Part shown: positions 15,736 through 21,802 of the stretch, in pieces
Layout: every line of letters starts with the position of its first letter
How positions within the stretch are numbered: position 1 is the stretch's first letter
From: Conexivisphaera sp046536535
Lineage (GTDB): Archaea > Thermoproteota > Nitrososphaeria > Conexivisphaerales > Conexivisphaeraceae
Assembly: GCA_046536535.1 (NCBI GenBank)
Contig: JAWDMO010000014.1
Location: 1-21,802, forward strand
DNA: 21,802 nucleotides
Reading direction: 5' to 3'
Position numbers and translations under genes: made by a program
The notes under the pieces: model-generated
Seen by the model: only the letters and a program-made list of their open reading frames with translations
Told to the model about the DNA's origin: nothing
Database searches by the model: none

Positions 15736-16090
15736 CGCGGGAGGGAGTCTTCCGCCCCCAAACCCCCAGTGTGATAAACCACCGATGGATGGACCTGAAT
15801 TAGGGGGAGCCATACACCGATCAGCTACGAACGAGAATCCATATCCGGTGCGGATCGGGAGGAGGATCCTCTCCGAGGAGCGCGACCGGATTTCCGAGGG
15901 TTATAGCTGAGGAGCTACGCCTCAAATATGGAGGGAATATGCGGATGCCCTATCCCGTCCCAGGGCCGTTCAAGTCTCCCGGCTGGAATGTATGGAGAAA
16001 GGGCTGTCCATGTCGGATGTTCCGGTGGCTGGATGTGTTCCACCGGATGCCGCGGCTGGGAGGTGGGCTCGATGAAGCGGAGTATCTGGG

Positions 16091-16102
16091 AAATATTTAT
16101 TA
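16091..16102 (+). promoter_or_regulatory. TATA box of the 132-residue hypothetical gene
   Basis: AAATATTTATTA is centred about 29 bases before the ATG at 16126. Confidence 0.6.
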
Positions 16103-16125
16103 GGCAACTGTGAAATTAGCATTTA

Positions 16126-16524
16126 ATGAATCCTTTCAAGAGACAACTCGACTACGACTTCAAGGCCGATCTTGGGAAGGTCGTGGGTCAGTTCACGAGC
16201 TACCTGCAGTCGAATGGCTGGAAGGTACAGAGCAGCGTGCAGGGGGACAGAGCGATCGTGCAGGCCCAGAAGGGCGGCATCCTGAGGGATATAATTGCGG
16301 CCGAGAGGGCCCTCACGTTCACAATGGACCAGACTCAGGGTAAGCTCACGGTCAGGGCCGGCATAGGGAAATGGATACAGAACATAGGCGTCATGGCCCT
16401 GGAGGTCCTGCTGCTCTCGGAGCTCTTCCTGTTCGTGGATGTGCCGGAGATGCTCTGGAACGAACATGTGGAGAAAGCGGTCATGGCGAAGCTCGACGAG
16501 ATAGTGAGATCCGCGGGCCGCTGA
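16126..16524 (+). CDS. Small hypothetical protein with one hydrophobic helix
   Basis: 132 residues I do not recognise. Residues 1-80 look like a small alpha/beta domain: SYLQSNGWKVQSSVQGDRAIVQAQKGG, then RDIIAAERALTFTMDQTQGKLTVRAGIGKWIQN. Residues 87-106 (IGVMALEVLLLSELFLFVDV) form a hydrophobic helix, and the end is an amphipathic helix with MLWNEHVEKAVMAKLDEIVRSA. There is no signal peptide. The alternation of a beta-rich domain that handles a repeated K-V-Q pattern with a single membrane helix suggests a membrane-anchored accessory protein, but this is a guess. The gene has a good promoter and codon usage like its neighbours, so it is likely real. Its 3' end is followed by 177 bases before the next gene. 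Confidence 0.7.
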   Translation: MNPFKRQLDYDFKADLGKVVGQFTSYLQSNGWKVQSSVQGDRAIVQAQKGGILRDIIAAERALTFTMDQTQGKLTVRAGIGKWIQNIGVMALEVLLLSELFLFVDVPEMLWNEHVEKAVMAKLDEIVRSAGR

Positions 16525-16671
16525 TCCGGTGAATGGATGCCCCGGGCACTGTTCAGAACCCGATCTATATCGTGGGCGGGGCCATCACCCGGCCCCATTT
16601 TCATTTGATATGTGACGATCAAACGGTGAACCCAACGCAGGGTCGGCCATCCGCGTGATCCGGCGCACAAC

Positions 16672-16680
16672 TGTTTTATC
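16672..16680 (+). promoter_or_regulatory. TATA-like box for the adenosine-specific kinase
   Basis: TGTTTTATC is centred about 26 bases before the GTG at 16702. Confidence 0.5.
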
Positions 16681-16701
16681 GCGGGACGCTCTACGGGATC
16701 C

Positions 16702-17187
16702 GTGCTGAACGAGGAGGCCGTGAAAATAGATGTGCCGGGCGGCTTCAACGTGATAATCGGACAGGCGCATTTCATCAAGACGGTGGAGGATCTCTACGAG
16801 GAGCTGGCCACGTCATATCCGGAAATCAAGTTCGGGATAGCGTTCTGCGAATCGAGCGGGAAGGCGCTCGTGAGGTACGACGGAAACGACGAACAGTCGA
16901 CCAAAATGGCGGTGGACGCCGCGCTCAGGATAGGCGCCGGCCACTGTTTCGTCATATTCCTGAACGGAGGTTATCCGATAAACGTGCTCGACCGCGTCAA
17001 GGGCGTTCGGGAGGTTACGTGTGTCCATGCGGCCACCGGGAATCCTTTGAAGGTAATCGTCGCGGACGACGGCGAGGGGAGGGGAATCCTGGGGGTCATA
17101 GACGGCGTGAGGCCGAGGGGGGTCGAGGGGGACATCGACAGGGATGAGAGGCACAGGCTCCTCAGGACGATAGGATATAAGAGGTAG
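16702..17187 (+). CDS. Adenosine-specific kinase (DUF355/PAE2307 family)
   Basis: 161 residues matching the small trimeric archaeal family characterised as adenosine-specific kinase: NVIIGQAHFIKTVEDLYEEL (16-35), KFGIAFCESSGKALVRYDGND (43-63), then AGHCFVIFLNGGYPINVLDRVKGVREVTCVHAATGNPLKVIVAD. The family binds adenosine/AMP-like ligands and is proposed to phosphorylate adenosine; it is unrelated to ribokinase-type enzymes. The GTG start gives a normal N-terminus and has a TATA box ~26 bases upstream. A palindromic ATCTATATAGAT lies just after the stop (17192-17203), possibly in the 3' transcript end. Confidence 0.9.
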   Translation: MLNEEAVKIDVPGGFNVIIGQAHFIKTVEDLYEELATSYPEIKFGIAFCESSGKALVRYDGNDEQSTKMAVDAALRIGAGHCFVIFLNGGYPINVLDRVKGVREVTCVHAATGNPLKVIVADDGEGRGILGVIDGVRPRGVEGDIDRDERHRLLRTIGYKR

Positions 17188-17330
17188 CGGAGATATCTAT
17201 ATAGATGCTCGCGCATGCGCCCCCGGCCGCCTAAACGTCCAGCTGATCATCTATTTACTAAATATTTTCTATTTCTCCGATATTACTATGGTATCTTTAA
17301 TTAAAATCGGATTGGAAATTCGAGATCAAA

Positions 17331-17340
17331 CATTAAATAT
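17331..17340 (+). promoter_or_regulatory. TATA-like box for the CBS-pair gene
   Basis: CATTAAATAT is 20 bases upstream of GTG 17356 and 44 bases upstream of ATG 17380. The geometry is less tidy than in neighbouring genes. Confidence 0.45.
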
Positions 17341-17355
17341 GGGATCGATCCGCAT

Positions 17356-17781
17356 GTGGATCAGGAGGTGGATGGGGAAATGTTAGGCATGTTCGAGATG
17401 AGGCGGACGCAGAGGGTGAAGGACGCCGCCGTGGCGGATGCCGTAGTTGTGGAGAGGAATGCCAGGGTCTCGGACGTCATCGAGATGATCGAGAGCAGGG
17501 GACGCTGCGCGGTGGTCGTGGATGCCGAGAGGAGGCCGATCGGGGTGGTCTCGGAGGGCGATGTGAATTATGCCAGGTCTAAGGGCCTCGAGGAAGCCCC
17601 CATCTGGACCGTGATGTCTGAGGATCCGTTGACTGCGAGGGAGGACTGGTCCCTATCGGAGGCCAGGAGGATAATGGAGGAAGCGGGCATCAACTGCATG
17701 CCCGTCGTGGATTCGCGCGGCAGGCTCGTCGGGGTCCTGATGGCCCCGCGGGCGGTCGCGCCTGCGCCGATTACGGCGTGA
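17356..17781 (+). CDS. CBS-pair protein
   Basis: 141 residues consisting of two CBS motifs: VKDAAVADAVVVERNARVSDVIEMIESRGRCAVVVDAERRPIGVVSEGDV at about 20-70, and IWTVMSEDPLTAREDWSLSEARRIMEEAGINCMPVVDSRGRLVGVLM at about 82-130. It is a stand-alone Bateman domain likely to sense adenine nucleotides; no effector domain is attached. Start choice is unsure: GTG 17356 lies 20 bases after a TATA-like CATTAAATAT (17331-17340), but an in-frame ATG at 17380 is preceded by AGGAGGTG (17363-17370), a strong Shine-Dalgarno-like run, with 9 bases between. The latter would remove only 8 residues outside the domains. Confidence 0.88.
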   Translation: MDQEVDGEMLGMFEMRRTQRVKDAAVADAVVVERNARVSDVIEMIESRGRCAVVVDAERRPIGVVSEGDVNYARSKGLEEAPIWTVMSEDPLTAREDWSLSEARRIMEEAGINCMPVVDSRGRLVGVLMAPRAVAPAPITA

Positions 17782-17894
17782 CGTCGGAGCCTCGGCGTCC
17801 GGGGGCCCCTCATTTACTGGCCAGTATGGATACGGCCGGGCGGAGGGCTCATCTCGGATTCAGTATAGATCGTCTTAAGGTAACGGAGCTTGAA

Positions 17895-17911
17895 GGGCGC
17901 GGAAAGCGCCC
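17895..17911. repeat. Perfect 6-bp hairpin
   Basis: GGGCGC and GCGCCC flank GGAAA in the 240-base gap between the CBS-pair gene and the end of the MBL gene. It could be part of a transcript end or simple GC-rich symmetry. Confidence 0.4.
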
Positions 17912-18021
17912 GCGAATGACGGGCGGATCGCTCTACGATCATCGCATATCTCCGAATAGTGAACTACCCACATCGAGGCTTCGGCGGGCGATGAGCCGTC
18001 TAACACCGCTGGACGCAGTGC

Positions 18022-18894
18022 TCAGCTATCAGCGCACATGGAGTAACCGGGAAGTCCCCTCACGTTCCTCATGAGCTCGTCGTCGATGGCTTCACCCCTG
18101 GGGATCGTCCCCAACCCGAGCTCCTTCACTATGCCATCAAGTATCCGGGAATCGCCGTGGACGCCCGTGCCGCAGATCCTCTCCAGAGCTCCGTCGACCC
18201 TCAGATATATATCCCTCGTGCGCGCCAGATACTCGTACGGCCTCCGCGTGCAGCCGTAATGCGGAACGCATACCATCTCCAGCCGCAACGAGACAAGCCT
18301 GCCGAGCGATTCGAGGAACATGTCCATGCGGAACGGCGGCGGGGCAGTCGGCCATGCGAATCCACCTTCGCCTATTACAAGCATCCCCGCCGAGTCACCG
18401 GGGAAGAGGACGCCCTCGTCCACCAGATACCATGCGGAGCTGTGGGACGCATGCCCGGGCGTCGCGATGAGCCTCATCCGCGAATCCCCGATTCTCAGCT
18501 CATCGCCGTCCTCGAGCGTCAATAATCTCCCGGGATCCACCGGTTTGATTCCACCCCATATGTCGACCAGATGGCCCATGACCTCGCGGGACGACTCCAA
18601 GAGCCTCGATGGATCTATCAGATGTCTCGCACCCCTCGAGTAGACGGCCGCGCGCATCTCCGGTTCCAGCTCCAGCATCCTCGCCGTCCCGCCCGCATGA
18701 TCTAAGTGCACGTGCGTTATCAGGACGTACTCCAGGCGAGTATCATTCAGATGTTCCCTGGCGCGGGAGATATATTCGTCCGCAACGCTCGCGGATCCCG
18801 CGTCCACGAGCGCCGCGACCTGGCCGGACTTCACCAGGTATCCGCTCAGGACCGGTGGATTTCCCAGGATCCCCAGATCCACGACCTCGGCCAT
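18022..18894 (-). CDS. MBL-fold metallo-hydrolase
   Basis: 290 residues from the ATG at 18894. The metal-binding motif is THVHLDHAGG (H61, H63, D65, H66), with further ligands H148 in ATPGHASHS, D167 in FPGDSAG and H212 in VCVPHYG. This is the full binuclear zinc set of the metallo-beta-lactamase superfamily. The C-terminal ~75 residues form an extra helical domain, as in glyoxalase II/lactonase-like members. Likely a thioester, lactone or similar hydrolase in the cytoplasm; the substrate is not identifiable. An open frame extends to 18933, but a TATA-like GATTAATATACA (18914-18925) sits 25 bases before the ATG at 18894, so that start is chosen. Confidence 0.9.
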   Translation of the reverse strand: MAEVVDLGILGNPPVLSGYLVKSGQVAALVDAGSASVADEYISRAREHLNDTRLEYVLITHVHLDHAGGTARMLELEPEMRAAVYSRGARHLIDPSRLLESSREVMGHLVDIWGGIKPVDPGRLLTLEDGDELRIGDSRMRLIATPGHASHSSAWYLVDEGVLFPGDSAGMLVIGEGGFAWPTAPPPFRMDMFLESLGRLVSLRLEMVCVPHYGCTRRPYEYLARTRDIYLRVDGALERICGTGVHGDSRILDGIVKELGLGTIPRGEAIDDELMRNVRGLPGYSMCADS

Positions 18895-19240
18895 ACCGCG
18901 GAGCGAACGCGGCTGTATATTAATCTGTGGCAAATCCCGGGGAACCGATCGGGGCCGCCGGGGAATGGACGAGGCGTCACAGCCTTGAGGGCGCTATCAT
19001 GGCAGCGGCCTGACCATAGCCACCTTCCCCCATCAATATGGCTGTTCAGGGCCCTAGCCATACCGTCCAGCTATCACATCCTCGTGAACGCGGTCGCGTC
19101 GAACTCGCCGCCCGCGGTGTGCCCCAGCTCTTATGGAGAAGCCTGCCCGTATTAGATCGAGGTCCCCGTGGGTTTCGGCGTGTAATTTCCGATTTCCCAT
19201 ATAGCAGAGCGATGCCCACACCGGAGTGACAACTGCGGTG
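18895..19240. other. Intergenic region with a possible decayed reading frame
   Basis: 346 bases. The left part is the MBL promoter. On the minus strand at about 19074-19200 two short frames read like protein (HAETHGDLDLIRAGFSI in one, ELGHTAGGEFDATAFTRM in another, ending at a stop at 19074), as if one gene had been frameshifted. I cannot name it. Otherwise nothing is seen. Confidence 0.3.
18914..18925 (-). promoter_or_regulatory. TATA-like box for the MBL gene
   Basis: GATTAATATACA on the minus strand is centred 25 bases before the ATG at 18894. Confidence 0.6.
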
Positions 19241-19582
19241 TCATCGGAGGGACTCCTCGAGGAAGCGCTTCAGCGCCGCCGCGTTATTACGCTCGAGGTC
19301 CCTCGCGGAATAGACGAGTGTAACGTTACCCCTCCTGGCCATCTCGAGGAGCTCGCCGAAGGCCGGATTTCCCCCGAGCTCCTCCCTGTAGCGGGAGACG
19401 AACTCCTCCCACCGCGATGGATCGTGGGAGAACCATCTCCTGAGTTCCGCGGATGGTGCGACGTCCTTCATCCACAGATCCACCCTGTCCCGCCTGATCC
19501 CCCGGGGCCAGAGCCTCTCGACCAGTATCCACCGACCGTCATCCGGCCCCCTGTCCTCGTAGATCCTCCTTATCCTTATCAA
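19241..19582 (-). CDS. DUF488-family protein
   Basis: 113 residues matching the DUF488 family: IRRIYEDRGPDDGRWILVERLWPRGIRRDRVDLWMKDVAPSAELRRWFSHDPSRWEEF, then YREELGGNP and a conserved C-terminal NVTLVYSARDLERNNAAALKRFLE. The family signature R-x-Y-x-x-x-x-x-D-G-x-R-x-L-V-(D/E)-R-L-W-P-R-G is fully present (residues 5-28). Biochemical role is unknown. A TTG start at 19582 is the only plausible start before an in-frame stop; no TATA box at the usual distance is obvious, so the start or promoter is less certain than for its neighbours. Confidence 0.88.
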   Translation of the reverse strand: MIRIRRIYEDRGPDDGRWILVERLWPRGIRRDRVDLWMKDVAPSAELRRWFSHDPSRWEEFVSRYREELGGNPAFGELLEMARRGNVTLVYSARDLERNNAAALKRFLEESLR

Positions 19583-19696
19583 TAATAATATGAGTTAACA
19601 TGGCTGAAGAAAAACATTTCCATGATTGTACGTCGCCCCGTCCAGCGACGGAACGCCGGGCTCGATCGCACGGGCTTCTGGACATGTTGAGCATGG

Positions 19697-20470
19697 CTAT
19701 CCTTGCCGTCCAATTGTAGAGGAAAGCCACGATATCGTTGGGACCAGTGTTGACGGTCCGTGATGGGCCATGTTCACAGTGCTGGATTCCCAGACTGTAT
19801 AGACCCTGCCGTCCCTCGCGGCGCCCGTCCCCGTCCAGCCCCTGCGCTCCACTATCCCGGGATCCATCCTGACCCAGGGATCGAGGTGAAATATGATCAC
19901 GTCGGGATCAATGCGCCTCACGTCCTCCGGATCCACGGGCGCGAATCCCCAGTTGTAGCTTGAGAGCGCGTTCACGCCGCCGGCCACGTATATCATCTCG
20001 TCCACATATGTGAGGGCTCCCGGGGCCACCCTGTCGTCCTCGCCCCTCCCGAGCCAGAACTCCACATACACCCTGGGCCTACGCTGTACGTGTGCCTGCG
20101 ACGACGTTATCCCGTCCCTTAGACGAGCAACCAGCTCCCTGGATTCCGCGTACCTTCCGGCCAGGGTTCCCACCAGCACGACGTCGTCCAGTATCACGTT
20201 CAAGCTCCTGGGAAATGGAAGGAGCACGGCTTTGAAGCCGGCGCCCTCGACAGTCTCCTTCAGGCGATCCTGGACCACTCCCTCAAGGAACACGAGATCG
20301 GGGCCTATCTCCCTGAGCGCCTTCAGGCTGACCGTAGTATAGGATCCCACAACGCGCCTCCGCTCGCCGAGGAACGGGAGACAGTAAGAAGAAACGCCGG
20401 CGAGCTCGTCCAGTGCCCCTATGCGCCCCAGGATATCAGATGCCGTCGGGGAAAGGCTGACGATCCTCAA
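19697..20470 (-). CDS. BtuF/TroA-like substrate-binding protein without signal peptide
   Basis: 257 residues of the helical-backbone metal receptor fold used by cobalamin, heme and siderophore binding proteins: RIVSLSPTASDILGRIGALDELAGVSSYC at the N-terminus, LKALREIGPDLVFLEG, then DDVVLVGTLAGR, and DVRRIDPDVIIFHLDPWVRMDPG in the second lobe. Such proteins normally feed an ABC importer and carry a signal sequence or lipobox. Here residue 1 leads straight into the first strand (MRIVSLSP), so it should be cytoplasmic or the start is upstream, where I see no hydrophobic stretch. No permease or ATPase gene is beside it. The start is a TTG at 20470 with a TATA-like CCTATAAATC 24 bases upstream. 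Cytoplasmic members of this group are known in archaea, but their ligand is not clear. Confidence 0.85.
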   Translation of the reverse strand: MRIVSLSPTASDILGRIGALDELAGVSSYCLPFLGERRRVVGSYTTVSLKALREIGPDLVFLEGVVQDRLKETVEGAGFKAVLLPFPRSLNVILDDVVLVGTLAGRYAESRELVARLRDGITSSQAHVQRRPRVYVEFWLGRGEDDRVAPGALTYVDEMIYVAGGVNALSSYNWGFAPVDPEDVRRIDPDVIIFHLDPWVRMDPGIVERRGWTGTGAARDGRVYTVWESSTVNMAHHGPSTLVPTISWLSSTIGRQG

Positions 20471-20488
20471 CTCTCGACGCGCTATGAT

Positions 20489-20498
20489 GATTTATAGG
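20489..20498 (-). promoter_or_regulatory. TATA-like box for the BtuF-like gene
   Basis: CCTATAAATC on the minus strand, centred 24 bases before the TTG at 20470. A second TATA-like ATATAAAG lies just upstream. Confidence 0.55.
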
Positions 20499-20507
20499 GC
20501 TTTATAT

Positions 20508-20543
20508 GGATGGTGAATCCATCCATGATCGGGTGAATCCATC
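20508..20543. repeat. GGTGAATCCATC direct repeat and hairpin
   Basis: GGTGAATCCATC occurs at 20512-20523 and 20532-20543, and GGATGG/CCATCC form a perfect 6-bp stem (20508-20524). The repeats lie immediately upstream of the BtuF-like promoter and next to copy B of the mobile element, so they may be an operator or decayed element debris. Confidence 0.45.
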
Positions 20544-20555
20544 AACGCATATTAC

Positions 20556-20880
20556 AAAAAGATATTAGCAAGAAAGCTCCGATCTTCAGGGAGGAGATGA
20601 ATTGCGAAAAGTATATACACAGTAATGCCATAATCCCTCGTGGAAAGTCCTGCGAATAAGTCCTCCGGAGAAGGCATGCAGGATACTCCCACGACAAAAC
20701 CGGTCCATGACCGGTTTGGAATGCCTCCACAGCCCGCCCCAGGTGCTGTGGATAAAGGCATATCCAGATTGCACGCAGACAGGGATGCGTGCAAGGGGAG
20801 CACTGATACCCCCAGAGGGGCAACTCTGAGGGCGACAGAGACCCCAGAACCTCCGAGCTTTAGCGAGGAGAGTATGTCAG
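20556..20880 (+). mobile_element. Non-autonomous IS200/IS605-type element, copy B
   Basis: 325 bp, about 96% identical to copy A and inverted relative to it. It follows TTAC (20552-20555) and ends AGTATGTCAG at 20880. Perfect internal hairpins are conserved with copy A: AAACCGGTC/GACCGGTTT (20697-20717), TTGCACGCA/TGCGTGCAA (20769-20794), TCCACAGC/GCTGTGGA (20726-20752), and the CTCC..GGAG stems near the left (20577-20596) and right (20851-20870) ends. An AGGGAT/ATCCCT stem intact in copy A is damaged here. No protein gene is inside: the long open frame differs between copies by mainly non-synonymous changes. It lies in intergenic DNA, not in a gene. Confidence 0.75.
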
Positions 20881-20963
20881 TTTCACCAAGAGATGAGAAG
20901 ATGTCCTCTCCGTTCGCCCAACCCCTTCATTTAATAACTGGGAAACGTTGCAACGAAATGTTA

Positions 20964-21431
20964 TCACCCGGAAGATTGCGGGGATCTCCGGGCAAAGCAG
21001 GCCGCCGCTATCACCACGGCCGCCGCTATTGTCGCGTATGGACCGTAGCTCGACGTGGTAGCGTAATAGGCGGTCGCGGCGGCGCCGAGCATCCTAACGC
21101 CGATCAACCATATGATACTCGTGGCTATGAGGATTGCCGTCGCGGCGGCGCCGAGCATCCTCCTGTACTTCATAGCGGCCACAGCGGCAACCACTCCTAT
21201 GGGATATAGTAGGAGCGATATCCCCATCAGGCGCTCCGCGGTTATTGAGCCGGACGAGAATAGTAACCCAATTATTTTATACATGTCTATCAGCGTGAAA
21301 TCCCGGAGCGCAGGCGACGGATAATAGTAGATAATGGTTATCCATACGCTGAATGCTGACATTATTGATATTATAATTCCGGCAAGCGCGGCCGCGGCGG
21401 AGTATGAGATCGATCTGACGCCATTCGACAA
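20964..21431 (-). CDS. Small integral membrane protein, unrecognised
   Basis: 155 residues with about four hydrophobic segments (SAAAALAGIIISIMSAFSVWI; the region around LLFSSGSITAERLMGISLLLYPIGVVAAVAAM; AAATAILIATSIIWLIGV; ATIAAAVVIAAACFA) and a short basic tail. No family is recognised and no signal-peptide cleavage site is evident. An R-M-L-G-A-A-A-T-A segment occurs twice 22 residues apart and is encoded by an exact 23-bp direct repeat (21073-21095 and 21139-21161), suggesting an internal duplication. Start is a TTG at 21431, and a weak A/T-rich site lies about 35 bases upstream. The gene is divergent from the antiporter. Confidence is moderate because of the unusual start and composition. 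Confidence 0.6.
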   Translation of the reverse strand: MSNGVRSISYSAAAALAGIIISIMSAFSVWITIIYYYPSPALRDFTLIDMYKIIGLLFSSGSITAERLMGISLLLYPIGVVAAVAAMKYRRMLGAAATAILIATSIIWLIGVRMLGAAATAYYATTSSYGPYATIAAAVVIAAACFARRSPQSSG

Positions 21432-21551
21432 ATTCTATCGCGATCGTACCGGACTGCCGCGTTAAAAACGTTCGCCGGCCTGCTCGAATTTACGGCGCAT
21501 CCGGCTTGAATCGAGCGCCCGCGGCGACCTGACATCAGCCGACGCCCGAAC

Positions 21552-21561
21552 GATTTAAATA
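21552..21561 (+). promoter_or_regulatory. TATA-like box for the antiporter gene
   Basis: GATTTAAATA is centred 27 bases before the ATG at 21584. Confidence 0.6.
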
Positions 21562-21583
21562 ATATGAATGGATACATTGTCCG

Positions 21584-21802
21584 ATGATACCGGTCCTCCT
21601 GGCATTCGCCGCCGTGGCCGCCATCATATTCATCGGGTTCTTCGCCAACATGCTCCTGAAGAGGGCCGGTATCCCGGAGGTCTTCTTCCTAGTCATCGTC
21701 GGGGTCCTGCTCGGTCCCATATCCGGGCTCTTCCCGGAGTCGATTGTGAGGGCGCTAATTCCATATTTCAGCCAGTTCACGCTCGCCATGATACTGTTCA
21801 AC
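21584..21802 (+). CDS. Cation/proton antiporter (CPA family), N-terminal part (cut by window edge)
   Basis: The first 73 residues: a hydrophobic helix (VLLAFAAVAAIIFIGFFANMLLKR), then AGIPEVFFLVIVGVLLGPISGLFPE, then FSQFTLAMILFN. The G-I-P-E-V-x-F-L-x-x-x-G-x-x-L-G-P pattern is the start of Na+/H+ and K+/H+ exchangers of the CPA1/CPA2 superfamily, which exchange monovalent cations for protons at the cytoplasmic membrane. The ion cannot be told from this part. The ATG has a TATA box 27 bases upstream, and no other start fits. Confidence 0.85.
   Translation, partial: MIPVLLAFAAVAAIIFIGFFANMLLKRAGIPEVFFLVIVGVLLGPISGLFPESIVRALIPYFSQFTLAMILFN

Larger units (their letters stand above)
15304..16125. 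other. Gene-poor stretch between the dehydrogenase and the hypothetical protein
   Basis: About 820 bases with only the tnpB relic (15524-15735), the dehydrogenase promoter at the left end, an AT-rich zone at ~15310-15480, and the promoter of the downstream gene at 16091-16102. The rest (about 15736-16085) shows no credible gene; frames there are open only by high GC. It is probably a landing zone of decayed mobile DNA. Confidence 0.55.

Noticed and set aside
15814..15910. A plus-strand segment reading NPYPVRIGRRILSEE, a little like the start of 3-dehydroquinate synthase
   Set aside because: Only about 15 residues, ends at a stop soon after, and the following DNA has no further similarity.

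Overview
The window looks like chromosomal DNA of a GC-rich archaeon, most likely a thermophilic member of the Thermoproteota (TACK group). This is inferred from the high use of AGG and ATA codons, and from AT-rich TATA-like boxes centred about 23-30 bases upstream of most chosen start codons, the geometry of leaderless archaeal transcripts. The gene families also fit: an archaeal-type adenosine-specific kinase, an AIM24-family protein, BAR-type aminotransferases and IS200/IS605 debris. The genus cannot be fixed from sequence alone. No rRNA, tRNA or CRISPR array was recognised.

Layout. 1-1858 (minus): the N-terminal part of a methylmalonyl-CoA mutase large subunit and a threonine synthase, divergent from a four-CBS protein at 1954-2751 (plus). 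2877-7845 (minus): an EamA/DMT-type permease, translationally coupled to a 708-residue GNAT/coiled-coil/two-TM protein, and a 14-TM DHA2-type MFS exporter. 8158-9171 (minus): a second threonine synthase-like enzyme, divergent from a class III aminotransferase (9530-10870) across a 358-base region with a 12-bp dyad. Then, on the plus strand, an aldo/keto reductase and an AIM24 protein. 13026-14296 (minus): a DUF302 protein and an unrecognised gene split in two by a 326-bp element. 14335-15303 (minus): a D-2-hydroxyacid dehydrogenase. 15304-16125: a gene-poor stretch with a tnpB relic. 16126-17781 (plus): a small membrane-associated hypothetical protein, an adenosine-specific kinase and a CBS-pair protein. 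18022-20470 (minus): an MBL-fold hydrolase, a DUF488 protein and a BtuF-like binding protein without signal peptide. 20556-20880: a second copy of the 326-bp element. 20964-21431 (minus): a small membrane protein. 21584 to the end (plus): the start of a cation/proton antiporter.

Most genes are singletons with their own promoters; the one clear operon is the GNAT-membrane protein plus permease. Metabolic themes are threonine and other amino acids (two threonine synthase paralogues, aminotransferase, hydroxyacid dehydrogenase), nucleoside metabolism, and export or ion exchange.

The most striking observation is the pair of ~325-bp, ~96% identical elements in opposite orientation (13734-14059 and 20556-20880). 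Each follows the tetranucleotide TTAC, has no target duplication, ends in ...GTCAG and is packed with perfect hairpins. Removing the first copy exactly between TTAC and the base after GTCAG rejoins the two halves of the split gene in frame, giving a 176-residue protein with a Cys-x-x-Cys motif. This is the expected behaviour of a non-autonomous IS200/IS605-type element, possibly one expressing an omega-RNA-like transcript.
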